Source: an uncultured Treponema sp. (GTDB lineage Bacteria; Spirochaetota; Spirochaetia; Treponematales; Treponemataceae). Taken from it: a DNA stretch of 64,000 bases. This document shows, piece by piece, positions 8,840-16,581 of the stretch (the first letter of the stretch is position 1; each line of letters starts with the position of its first letter). The notes beneath the pieces are model-generated. The model was not told the DNA's origin. It did not search any database and saw only the letters and a program-made list of their open reading frames with translations. Both the position numbers and the translations under genes were made by a program. Location: assembly GCA_947167345.1 (NCBI GenBank), contig CAMVHR010000002.1:53275-117274 (forward strand), read 5' to 3'.

Positions 8840-9322
8840 TTACTGTTTTATCTTTCTGCGGTAAACGCGCACTGTTCCGTTCCAGCGGCTTTCCATGTTC
8901 TGAAAAAACTCAAAGCCGTATTTTTCGTACAGACCTGTCTCGCCTGTAGAAATGTAAACATATTCTGACTCTGGATAGTCAGTAGCCGCAAGTGACATGC
9001 AGTGTTCTATAATCTTTCCCATAAGATGGCGGCCGCGATATGCAGGAGCTGTAAATACAAATCCAATCCAAGGACAAAGCTGGGTGTCTATTTCGTCCCT
9101 GTCACAGAAATTGGCAAAAGATGCAATAGTCGGCTTTTCGTCTGTAAGGTTTTCTTCATCGATGAGTACAAACAGAGTTCCGCTGCCAAGCGTTGCGTGA
9201 TATTTGTCTTCTTTTATCAGTGAAATAAGGAGCGGAATTGCCGCCCACTCTCCTTTCATGGATTCAAGCTGTGAAAGAATTGCATTTTTATCGTCATATT
9301 TGAAAAAGTCTATTATCCTCAT
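8840..9322 (-). CDS. GNAT family N-acetyltransferase
   Basis: A 160-residue acetyl-CoA-dependent acetyltransferase with unknown acceptor. The GNAT core shows the strand WIGFVFTAPAYRG, the acetyl-CoA pyrophosphate loop RGRHLMGKII, and the C-terminal TGETGLYEKYGFEF typical of motif B. No Shine-Dalgarno sequence precedes the ATG; a promoter (TTGAAA-N17-TATCAT) ends eight bases before it. It stands alone, divergent from nothing and convergent with the phosphatase gene. Confidence 0.88.
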   Translation of the reverse strand: MRIIDFFKYDDKNAILSQLESMKGEWAAIPLLISLIKEDKYHATLGSGTLFVLIDEENLTDEKPTIASFANFCDRDEIDTQLCPWIGFVFTAPAYRGRHLMGKIIEHCMSLAATDYPESEYVYISTGETGLYEKYGFEFFQNMESRWNGTVRVYRRKIKQ

Positions 9323-9330
9323 AAGATAAA

Positions 9331-9359
9331 ATGATAAATCCTGTCTACTGATATTTCAA
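9331..9359 (-). promoter_or_regulatory. promoter of the GNAT gene at 9322
   Basis: Minus strand: TTGAAA (9359-9354), 17 bp, TATCAT (9336-9331), then eight bases to the ATG. Initiation at the usual distance would leave a leader of 0-2 nt. Confidence 0.65.
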
Positions 9360-9381
9360 GTAAAATATGAGTGCTTTAAAT

Positions 9382-10236
9382 TTAATCTTTTTCGTCAGTA
9401 GAGAGTTCGTCAGTAGTGACGTATGTGTCGTTTATGTGTATCTGTGCATAAAGCTGCTTTTCACCATAGCTTGTGTGCGGCATTCTTGAATCATGGTCGT
9501 CCTGACCGATTTCTATGCGGTTGACTATAAAAAATCTCCATGATTCCGGTGGCAGCTTTGAAAAACTGTCACGCACATGTCCAAAGTCATAGCAAGCTTT
9601 TGTACATCTTGCAAAATATTCTTTCATGTCCTTTCCGTACAGAAGGTGCGGACAGCCGTAAGTAATAAGAAGTGGCTTCTTGCCTGTGTCGGGATTAGAC
9701 TTATCGCTTCTTGTGCGCCAGTTTATTTCTTCAGATGCAAGATGTGCAAATGCACCTCCCATGCTCCATCCTGTGATTATAAGAACATACGAAGGATTGT
9801 TTTCCATCTGCTCCAAAAGTTCCTGCATGACTTTTTCGTTTCCAGAAAGCCATACCTTTACGAATCCCCCATGCGCATTGATTGTGTAAGGTGCGTGTTC
9901 GTATGACAGCGAGCAATAGTCAAAGTCATTTATCCAGTCTGAAAGACTGTGGGAATCCTCAAATATAAGGTAGATGATTTTATTATCTGTGTCAGTACGG
10001 ATGTAATAGTTTAGGGATTTTCCTGTCTCATGAAATTTTTTTCGCGACATCCGGCAGTTGTCAGAATAATTTTTCCATGGAAGGATTCTGTCTCTGTTGC
10101 CCCATTCTGAATCTTCGTAAGTGCATGTATGCGGAGTCTTTATTTGTTTGGAGGAGGTACACCCTGCGAAAAGTGCAATGATGATAAATGCATATAACAA
10201 GGGTTTTAGTGCCTGAACAGAGAATTTTGAGTGCAC
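9382..10236 (-). CDS. class 3 lipase-like lipoprotein
   Basis: A 284-residue lipoprotein with signal segment LLYAFIIIALFAGC and lipidated Cys26. It carries an alpha/beta-hydrolase fold of the lipase class 3 type: nucleophile elbow GWSMGG (Ser158), ITYGCPHL, then VRDSFSKLPP (Asp223) and MPHTSYG (His254), a credible Ser-Asp-His triad. It probably hydrolyses an ester outside the inner membrane. The start is a GTG with no clear ribosome site. It lies 17 bases after hisB on the same strand and may be read through from hisGB, though there is no functional reason to link them. Confidence 0.82.
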   Translation of the reverse strand: MHSKFSVQALKPLLYAFIIIALFAGCTSSKQIKTPHTCTYEDSEWGNRDRILPWKNYSDNCRMSRKKFHETGKSLNYYIRTDTDNKIIYLIFEDSHSLSDWINDFDYCSLSYEHAPYTINAHGGFVKVWLSGNEKVMQELLEQMENNPSYVLIITGWSMGGAFAHLASEEINWRTRSDKSNPDTGKKPLLITYGCPHLLYGKDMKEYFARCTKACYDFGHVRDSFSKLPPESWRFFIVNRIEIGQDDHDSRMPHTSYGEKQLYAQIHINDTYVTTDELSTDEKD

Positions 10237-10253
10237 GGATTTTTATTTTGGAA

Positions 10254-10874
10254 TTAAACGATGATTCCCTTTGTAGATGGAATTTCTCCATTTCTACGGG
10301 AATCAATTTCAACTGCTGCACGAATTGCACGGGCGGCAGCCTTAAAAAGACCTTCCATCTTGTGGTGGTCGCTTCTGCCTCTTATTGTGTCCAGATGAAG
10401 GTTGCACTTTGCTCCGTTTACAAACCCCTGCCAGAAGTCTTCAAAGCAATCTGTCTGAAAACTTGACTGCTTTCCTTCGTGGCTGACTGAAACAAGCGGA
10501 ATGTTTGTAAGCTGAGAATTGCACACGCAGAAGGGTCTGCCTCCAAAGTCGACGCTTGCCTGGAGCAGACTTTCGTCCATCGGATAGATGAAAAAACCGC
10601 TCCTGTAAATGCCGGCACAATCGCCTAGAGCCTTTGCAAAGCACATTCCCAAAGTAATGCCGGTGTCTTCTATCAAGTGATGCTGGTCTACTTCAAGGTC
10701 ACCTTTAAGCTCACCGCTCAAATCAAACATGCCGTGCTTGCAGAATGCGCTAAGCATGTGATCAAAAAAGCCTATGGGGTTTTTTACAGTGCATTTTCCC
10801 TTTCCGTCTAGGTTAAGGAAAAGCTTTATCTGTGTTTCTGCAGTATTGCGTTCAATTTCAGCGGTTCTTGCCAT
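10254..10874 (-). CDS. hisB: imidazoleglycerol-phosphate dehydratase
   Basis: Converts imidazole glycerol phosphate to imidazole acetol phosphate in histidine synthesis, with bound manganese. Metal-binding blocks are FFDHMLSAFCKHG, DQHHLIEDTGI and DHHKMEGLFKAAARAIR. Its 206 residues match the single-function form without the phosphatase domain. ATG at 10874 is chosen because GAGG sits six bases upstream; the GTG at 10886 overlapping the hisG stop is less likely. It is translationally coupled to hisG. No other his genes are in the window. Confidence 0.95.
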   Translation of the reverse strand: MARTAEIERNTAETQIKLFLNLDGKGKCTVKNPIGFFDHMLSAFCKHGMFDLSGELKGDLEVDQHHLIEDTGITLGMCFAKALGDCAGIYRSGFFIYPMDESLLQASVDFGGRPFCVCNSQLTNIPLVSVSHEGKQSSFQTDCFEDFWQGFVNGAKCNLHLDTIRGRSDHHKMEGLFKAAARAIRAAVEIDSRRNGEIPSTKGIIV

Positions 10875-10882
10875 GGTCAGCC

Positions 10883-11755
10883 TCACATCATTACTTTTCT
10901 AAGTTCGTATTCTACGATGTCTGTTGCTCCTAAAGACTGTAGCTTTGGAAGGAGTGTTGGTACGTCGCTTTTTTTAACGGCAATCTTTATTGCATATCCG
11001 TTGCCTCCGAAAAGAGGGCTTACGGTAGGGCTGCGCATTGAAGGCAATCCCTTTACAAGTGCGTCAAATTTATCCTGTGCAACGTTCATTTCAAGCATGA
11101 CGCGGCTTCTTGCGTTCAAGACTGTCTGGAACAGCATTTTGAGTTCCATTATCTTCTGCTTTTTTTCCGGGTCTTTTAGGGCTTCCTTGCTTGCATACAT
11201 TCTTGTGGATGATTCCATCAAGGTGTCTACAATCTTAAGGTGATTTGCATGGAGGGATGAACCTGTGCTTGTATTGTCAATAAGAATCTGTGCAATGGAT
11301 TCTTCGTTGTCCTGAACAAAGCCTTCGCTTGTACCCCATGTGCGGAAGATTGTGCCCTTTATCTTTTTGTCTTCAACCCATTTGCGGCTCAAAGCCTGAT
11401 ATTCTGTAGCAATCGTTACTGGTTTAGAAAGAATTTCGTCATAATTAAAGGTGTCTGGAATTGCGGCTACAATGCGCACTCCGTCAAAGCCCAAGTCCAT
11501 GATTTCTTCTACCTGATCCTGTACTCCGTTTTCGTAAACCCAGTCTTTGCCTGAAAAACCTATGTCTGCTTTGTTTCCTGCAAGCAGGTTTGATACAATC
11601 TGAGGCTTTACAACCTGAAAAGCCAGATCTTTTTGATTCGTAATTGGGAAATATGTGCGGTCAGGCAGATAGATTGAAATTCCTACATCGTCCAGTAATT
11701 TATATACGGATTCATAAATCCTGCCTTTTGCCAGTAAAATCTTTAATTTTTCCAT
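10883..11755 (-). CDS. hisG: ATP phosphoribosyltransferase, long form
   Basis: Catalyses the first step of histidine synthesis, joining ATP and PRPP. The 290-residue length and the C-terminal domain (YAIKIAVKKSDVPTLLPKLQ to EYELRKVM) mark the long, histidine-regulated form that needs no HisZ. The N-terminal catalytic part begins KILLAKGRIYESV. The frame stays open upstream to 11920, but that extension is antisense to a gene remnant and the promoter at 11766-11794 lies inside it, so the ATG at 11755 is the start. The stop overlaps the hisB region. Confidence 0.95.
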   Translation of the reverse strand: MEKLKILLAKGRIYESVYKLLDDVGISIYLPDRTYFPITNQKDLAFQVVKPQIVSNLLAGNKADIGFSGKDWVYENGVQDQVEEIMDLGFDGVRIVAAIPDTFNYDEILSKPVTIATEYQALSRKWVEDKKIKGTIFRTWGTSEGFVQDNEESIAQILIDNTSTGSSLHANHLKIVDTLMESSTRMYASKEALKDPEKKQKIMELKMLFQTVLNARSRVMLEMNVAQDKFDALVKGLPSMRSPTVSPLFGGNGYAIKIAVKKSDVPTLLPKLQSLGATDIVEYELRKVMM

Positions 11756-11765
11756 AATAGAAACA

Positions 11766-11794
11766 ATTGTACAGGATATTTTTTTAATCTTCAA
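11766..11794 (-). promoter_or_regulatory. hisG promoter
   Basis: Minus strand: TTGAAG (11794-11789), 17 bp, TACAAT (11771-11766), ten bases to the hisG ATG. No Shine-Dalgarno sequence is present, so the mRNA leader would be only a few bases. Confidence 0.65.
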
Positions 11795-11800
11795 CAGGTA

Positions 11801-12115
11801 AAAAAGTCCAAGCCTTGCACTTTCAACGGGGTTGAACGCAGGGCTGCCCTTGTTGCCCTGACATCGGATTCGGAGCAGGGGCACATCACCTACACGGCAT
11901 CGGCAACATTCTTTGCGCACAGGGACGAAAGCGACTTTGCCGTGAGTTATGACGCATACACCTCAAAGATGCTGTTTGAAGGGGCAGGACGCAGGTCCAA
12001 AAAGCGGGAGAAAGCCCTGCTGGCGCAGCTGCATTCCGTCATAGACGGACTTGCCTCTGCAATGAATGCAAGCGTGGACTGGGAAGCTCCGCTACGCCCT
12101 GCTAGTTTGGGATGA
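11801..12115 (+). pseudogene. 3' remnant of an unknown conserved gene
   Basis: The plus-strand frame runs to a TGA at 12113-12115 without a usable start and reads as a real protein end: GHITYTASATFFAHRDESDF, then GAGRRSKKREKALLAQLHS and SVDWEAPLRPASLG. Charge pattern and GC-rich codon use are those of coding DNA. I do not recognise the family. Its 5' part is gone and hisG and its promoter now abut it, so it is a truncated gene left at a rearrangement border; its last 14 bases overlap the end of the convergent gene at 12102. Confidence 0.6.
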
Positions 12116-13145
12116 ACTCGGAAAAGCTTCCGCTACTCACGTACAACCCATCGTCATACATGGAAAACATGACGTCTTCCGTATCCCAGAATTTTGTAAA
12201 AAGTCCTTCCTGCTGTTCCCAGTCGGGACCAAGATACGGCACGGCATAGTCTCTTTGCATGATAGTGTCTGCCAGCTTGCGCTGAAAGTCGGTTTCCGCA
12301 TGGGAACGGTACACGTCCAGCATGGCCTTAAAGGATTCGTCCGAAACCATCTGCTTCAAAAGGAACATGCATGTGCCGGCAAAAAGGTCATCGGCTGAAT
12401 CCGTTATGGAAATAAGAGTCTGGAACACCCATGTTACGGCATCTTTGTCACCGGACAGAGAGCCTCCTATAACGACATCTTCTTTTTCCTCTTCAAGCAG
12501 TGCACTATCCATCATGACGGCGAAAGCCGGAAGCTTGTACTCGTGCTTGCCAAGAAGAATCAGGCTGTAGCTGATATTGTGTATGAGCATGGAACGCAAG
12601 GGATATCCGGCAGTCGGAAGCACGGAATCAATGACATCGGCAAGTTCATGAAACGCATTTTCATCGTCACGTTCAAGCATGGTTGCCAAAAGCAGTGCAT
12701 GGCTTGCAAGCAGAGGCTTTGAAGAGGCATTGTCATGGCACAGCTGAAAGAACGGCTTGGCATCAAGTTTGAGTGCCTGCAGTTCACTGCGGTAATTGAC
12801 ATAGGTCTGGCACTGAAAGAGCACTTCTTCGGTGTAGTGCCCGTCGGGACGAATCCATACGGCACCAGCAAATCCCCAGCGTATCTGTCGCAGCATCAAG
12901 TAAAAGTAATAGACCTTTTCTTCATCGGAATGCTTTTTGTTCTTAAGCTCCGTTTTCAGCGACTTTAGGAAATATGAATCGTCCAAAAGCTTTTTGCGGT
13001 TCAATGCCTGAACTTCTTTTTCAATGGAAGCAGGATATTCACGGGAAGCAGCCCGCAGGTCTTTGGGAAGGTTTTTAGCAAAGACTAATGCGGTTGAAAA
13101 GTACAGGCACACAATCATGCACGCAATCGAAAAAAATGTTTTCAT
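12102..13145 (-). CDS. secreted helical protein of unknown function
   Basis: A 347-residue protein with a signal peptide (hydrophobic residues 5-20, cleavage after VFA at residue 23). The mature part is largely alpha-helical, with repeated helix-pair patterns suggesting a TPR- or HEAT-like solenoid, and has an acidic patch (LLEEEKEDVV). No catalytic motif is visible. The ATG is supported by GAGG seven bases upstream. Codon use is GC-richer than in flanking housekeeping genes, as in the ATPase gene at 13419. I do not recognise a family. Confidence 0.75.
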   Translation of the reverse strand: MKTFFSIACMIVCLYFSTALVFAKNLPKDLRAASREYPASIEKEVQALNRKKLLDDSYFLKSLKTELKNKKHSDEEKVYYFYLMLRQIRWGFAGAVWIRPDGHYTEEVLFQCQTYVNYRSELQALKLDAKPFFQLCHDNASSKPLLASHALLLATMLERDDENAFHELADVIDSVLPTAGYPLRSMLIHNISYSLILLGKHEYKLPAFAVMMDSALLEEEKEDVVIGGSLSGDKDAVTWVFQTLISITDSADDLFAGTCMFLLKQMVSDESFKAMLDVYRSHAETDFQRKLADTIMQRDYAVPYLGPDWEQQEGLFTKFWDTEDVMFSMYDDGLYVSSGSFSEFIPN

Positions 13146-13362
13146 GAAAACCTCAAGGTCTACTTTAGCAACTACGGCAATGCACTGTCAATATAATCAA
13201 AAACTGTCACGCGAAAATCAGTTTTGCACACATCGAAGGTCATGCTGAGTGCAAAGCAGCCTGTCTGTCGGCAGACATCGCCTCCCCAGATTCTTCGCAC
13301 GTACAGCCCTTTCATTTTCCACTTGACGATTTTTGCCTGTGTGGTACCTTAAAGGAAGAGTT
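13146..13362. other. intergenic region with a small hairpin
   Basis: This stretch holds a short hairpin (13262-13267 with 13272-13277, TCGG loop) without a T run. The preceding CATGCTGAGTGCAAAGC resembles dispersed intergenic repeats of many bacteria, but no second copy was seen in this window. Confidence 0.35.
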
Positions 13363-13403
13363 TTCATTCAAATTGATTTTAATAAAATTGATTTGAATGA
13401 AAG
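13363..13403. promoter_or_regulatory. inverted plus direct repeat, operator-like
   Basis: A perfect 12-bp inverted repeat (TTTCATTCAAAT 13363-13374, ATTTGAATGAAA 13392-13403) encloses a 10-bp direct repeat AAATTGATTT (13371-13380 and 13386-13395). It ends 15 bases before the start of the ATPase gene, where a repressor site would block initiation. Confidence 0.6.
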
Positions 13404-13418
13404 CAAAGGAGCTGTGCA

Positions 13419-14861
13419 ATGTTTATTGGACGAACGAAAGAATTACAGAGCCTTGAAGAAGTCTATGCAAAGAAAGGCTTTGGAATGACCATAATCTACG
13501 GCAGAAGGCGGATAGGAAAGTCATCCCTCATTAGGGAATTCGTAAAGGACAAAAAGACCATTTTCTACACGGCAACGAAAGTAGGTGCCGGGCGGAACCT
13601 GGAACTGTTTTCCAGACAGGTTCTTTCCGTCCTTGACCCTGCATACGAAGATGCAAAATTTTCTTCGCCCGAAGCACTTTTCGACGCAATTACACAAAAG
13701 CTCCAAGGCGAAAAGCTCATCCTTGTCATAGATGAGCTTCCGTACTGGGCGGAAAAGGACGAAGGGCTTCTTTCCATAATGCAAAAATACATCGACACGC
13801 AATGGGCGGAAAAGAACCTGATGATTATCCTCTGCGGTTCCGCGCTCAGCTTTATGGAAAACAAAATCCTAAGCGAAAAAAGCCCCCTTTTTGGGCGGAG
13901 GGATTCCCAGATAAAGCTTGAGGCTTTCAACTACAAGGATGCAGCCCTGTTCGTTCCAGACTATTCGGCAGAGGAAAAGGCAATCTGCTACGGAGTGACC
14001 GGAGGAGTTGCAAAATACCTTGCACTGTTCAATGCAGAAAAGAGCCTTGACGAAAACATAAAGAACCAATTCTTCTGCCCCAACGGATATTTGTTTGACG
14101 AGACAAGAAACCTGCTGTCACAGGAGTTTTCTGACATAACGCTTGTAAACAATATTATTGAACAGATAGCGTCCGGCGAAAACACCTTGAACGGCATTGC
14201 GACAAAAATCCGCGAAAAAGAGCCTACGGTCTTGTATTCCATCGAAAAGCTCATGGAAGTGGGGCTGGTGGAGCGCAGGAAATGCATTACGGAAGAAAAC
14301 AACAAGAAAAAGACCCAGTACGTGCTAAAGAACAGCATGTTCAAATTCTGGTACAGATTCATTCCGAATGCTTACAGCGTCATTGAGATGGGGCAGGGAA
14401 GCCTTTACTACGAAAGGGCGGTAAAGCCCGCCCTTCATGCATTCATGGGAAGCGTCTTTGAGGACATGGCACGCCATTACACGCTGGAAATGGGCGTTCA
14501 GGGCAGATTCGGTGCGTTCATTACACGGGCTGGAACATACTGGGGAACGGAACTGATAGAAAGTGCAGGCGGCAAAAAATTCTGGCAGACGGCAGACATT
14601 GATGTCGTGGCTGTGTCAGACACTGACAAAACGGCTGTTGTCGGAGAATGCAAGTTCAAGAACGAACCTGTAGACAGGAGCATCTTGGAAACACTGCGAA
14701 GAAGGGCAGCCCTTGTCAGCAGCAAGTACAAGGTGGAAAAATACCTTTTGTTTTCCCTAAGCGGTTTTTCCGACTGGTTTGAAACGGCAGGACTTGGCGA
14801 CACCGTGCTCATTTCCCTGGCAGACATGTACGACCAAGGGCAAAACCGCTTAGGAAAATGA
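13419..14861 (+). CDS. P-loop ATPase with C-terminal DUF234 nuclease-like domain
   Basis: A 480-residue member of the archaeal-type ATPase/DUF234 family. Walker A is YGRRRIGKSS (residues 27-36), Walker B is LILVIDELPYW (near residue 106), with sensor region ILCGSALSFM and GVTGGVAKYLALF. A winged-helix-like middle part precedes a C-terminal region whose ADIDVVAVSD and VVGECKFKN match the D...ExK core of PD-(D/E)XK nucleases. The biological role is not established; such genes are often mobile and defence-associated. GGAG precedes the ATG by a good distance. It sits in the GC-richer patch. Confidence 0.85.
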   Translation: MFIGRTKELQSLEEVYAKKGFGMTIIYGRRRIGKSSLIREFVKDKKTIFYTATKVGAGRNLELFSRQVLSVLDPAYEDAKFSSPEALFDAITQKLQGEKLILVIDELPYWAEKDEGLLSIMQKYIDTQWAEKNLMIILCGSALSFMENKILSEKSPLFGRRDSQIKLEAFNYKDAALFVPDYSAEEKAICYGVTGGVAKYLALFNAEKSLDENIKNQFFCPNGYLFDETRNLLSQEFSDITLVNNIIEQIASGENTLNGIATKIREKEPTVLYSIEKLMEVGLVERRKCITEENNKKKTQYVLKNSMFKFWYRFIPNAYSVIEMGQGSLYYERAVKPALHAFMGSVFEDMARHYTLEMGVQGRFGAFITRAGTYWGTELIESAGGKKFWQTADIDVVAVSDTDKTAVVGECKFKNEPVDRSILETLRRRAALVSSKYKVEKYLLFSLSGFSDWFETAGLGDTVLISLADMYDQGQNRLGK

Positions 14862-14864
14862 AGT

Positions 14865-15485
14865 CTAAGACACAATCACAAGAACATATTTACTGCGCCA
14901 TACATGCATTTCCCCATCATAAACCCAGCCACAATACTGAAAGTCTGCACTAGAGCCAGTTTGCCTCATCATGATAAGTCCGTTTTTGAGTTTCCAATCA
15001 TAATAATACTTTTTACCCTCATAAGTCGTTTCTACCAACGTCCCATTACTATTAACAACAACGACATCTCTTTCATCGCCCCCATAAATCCATGTACCAT
15101 AATAACCATTCTGCCTATCTTCTTTTATATAAAATCGTGTATCAAGAAGACGAATCTCATCATTAACATGCCGGAGAGAAAAACTTGTAGACCAACAGCT
15201 TACCACAAGTACATCTCCGTCATACGTTATAGTACCTGCCGAGGTGCCGCCTTGATTAACAGTTCCTCCAGTTCCGCTCGCGTCAAATATTATAACATAC
15301 GCACTAGAGCTTCTGGCTGGACTAGAAAGAGAAAAAGTTTTTCCTGCTACTTCTGCAGTACTTACCTTTGTTACCTTTGCTGATGCAGAACCGTCATCAT
15401 CATCACCATCACTGCCATTGGAACATGCAAAAAAGAATAAAGCTAATGCAAACAGACACATAGTCAAAACAGGCAATTTTTTCAT
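14865..15485 (-). CDS. lipoprotein of unknown function
   Basis: A 206-residue lipoprotein: signal peptide MKKLPVLTMCLFALALFFFAC with lipidated Cys21, an acidic low-complexity linker (DGDDDDGSASA), then a beta-rich domain with repeated aromatic strands (GYYGTWIYGG, EGKKYYYDWKLKNGLIMMRQ, CGWVYDGEMHVW) like a lipocalin-like or calycin barrel. GGAGG precedes the ATG. It is divergent from the XRE regulator at 15629, which may control it. Function unknown. Confidence 0.8.
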   Translation of the reverse strand: MKKLPVLTMCLFALALFFFACSNGSDGDDDDGSASAKVTKVSTAEVAGKTFSLSSPARSSSAYVIIFDASGTGGTVNQGGTSAGTITYDGDVLVVSCWSTSFSLRHVNDEIRLLDTRFYIKEDRQNGYYGTWIYGGDERDVVVVNSNGTLVETTYEGKKYYYDWKLKNGLIMMRQTGSSADFQYCGWVYDGEMHVWRSKYVLVIVS

Positions 15486-15628
15486 AGGAATCCTCCATAA
15501 TTATAATTGTAATATACAGCCCATACAGAATATGGGATTAACGTTTATATGCCAAACAAAGTAAATTACGGCATTTACTAATTTTAACATATAAATATCT
15601 AAAAGTCACTAGTTTTGGAGCAATTTAA

Positions 15629-15955
15629 ATGAAGAATCACCTTATTTATACTAAGTGCAGGATGTCATATCAAGCGGATTTTATTGCGAATTTAAAATAT
15701 TACAGGAGTATAAAAGGACTTTCACAAGCAAAACTCGCAGAACTTTGCAACTGCCAACCTGCAACAATTGGCTGCATTGAATGTGCAAGGCAATTCCCTT
15801 CTTTTGATTTGCTGTTCAAGATTTCCGATGTTTTAGAGATAAATCCTGCCGACCTTTTTATCCGCAATGCCTCACAGTCAAGCTTTAATACCAAAGCGAT
15901 TATGCAGAAAGAATTCCTTCCATACGTCAATAAATTTATAGAAGAACATTTTTAG
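15629..15955 (+). CDS. XRE-family transcriptional regulator
   Basis: A 108-residue Cro/C1-type regulator; the helix-turn-helix covers about residues 18-72 (LSQAKLAELCNCQPATIGCI), followed by LEINPADLFIRNASQS and a short helical tail. It is clearly related to the protein at 4304, sharing PADLFxRNAS and overall length. GGAG eight bases before ATG 15629 supports this start over the internal Met12. It is divergent from the lipoprotein gene at 14865, a natural target. No copy of the TTAGT-N3-ACTAA site was found here. Confidence 0.85.
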   Translation: MKNHLIYTKCRMSYQADFIANLKYYRSIKGLSQAKLAELCNCQPATIGCIECARQFPSFDLLFKISDVLEINPADLFIRNASQSSFNTKAIMQKEFLPYVNKFIEEHF

Positions 15956-16028
15956 AAATAATTGCAATGTATAGCCAAGTTTGTGCAATAATATCGTCAT
16001 ATATATGGAAGAAAAAGATTGCATTTTC

Positions 16029-16057
16029 TTGTACATTTGCACGAAATAGTGTACTCT
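16029..16057 (+). promoter_or_regulatory. promoter of the Lrp-aminotransferase operon
   Basis: TTGTAC (16029-16034), 17 bp, TACTCT (16052-16057), about 30 bases before the Lrp start. Confidence 0.45.
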
Positions 16058-16086
16058 AAAGGAATATTTATACATGGAGGCATATA

Positions 16087-16581
16087 ATGGACGCATCAGA
16101 GGAAATTTTGAATTTACTGCGTGATAACGCAAGGCTTTCAGCAGAAGACATTTCTGCAATGACAAAAAAGACGCCGGAAGAAGTAAACGCCATCATTCAG
16201 AAACTGGAAAATGACGGTGTTATCATGAAGTATGCCGCCATCATCAACCCGGAAAAAGACACTGCCGCCAAGGAAAAGGTTTGTGCCGAAATTGAGATTC
16301 AGGTTGCGCCTGAAAGGGAGCATGGATTTGACGGCATTGCTGACAGAATCTACCGCTTTCCTCAGGTAAAGTCCTTGTACCTTATGAGTGGAGGCTATGA
16401 CTTGAAGGTAATAATCGAAGGCGATTCCCTTCAGGAAGTTGCCCTTTTTGTAGCCCGCAAGCTTTCCACTTTGGCAGGCGTTCGCTCTACAAAGACTCAT
16501 TTTATCTTAAAAACATATAAAGAGAACGACATTGTATATATTGAACAGCGTTCTGACAGTAGAGAAGGAGTAACCGCATAA
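16087..16581 (+). CDS. Lrp/AsnC-family transcriptional regulator
   Basis: A 164-residue regulator: N-terminal winged helix (DASEEILNLLRDNARLSAED) and a C-terminal RAM ligand-binding domain (VKSLYLMSGGYDLKVIIEG), normally binding an amino acid in a dimer or octamer. GGAGG precedes the ATG. Its TAA overlaps the ATG of the following aminotransferase by one base, so the two are translationally coupled and it presumably regulates that gene and itself in response to an amino acid. Confidence 0.9.
   Translation: MDASEEILNLLRDNARLSAEDISAMTKKTPEEVNAIIQKLENDGVIMKYAAIINPEKDTAAKEKVCAEIEIQVAPEREHGFDGIADRIYRFPQVKSLYLMSGGYDLKVIIEGDSLQEVALFVARKLSTLAGVRSTKTHFILKTYKENDIVYIEQRSDSREGVTA

Noticed and set aside
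11756..11920. N-terminal extension of HisG (55 extra residues in frame)
   Set aside because: The extension is rich in cysteine and arginine, is antisense to a gene remnant and would contain the hisG promoter; the HisG family starts at the Met encoded at 11755.
13246..13280. Intrinsic terminator or small RNA
   Set aside because: The hairpin is only six base pairs and has no T run; no promoter is visible.
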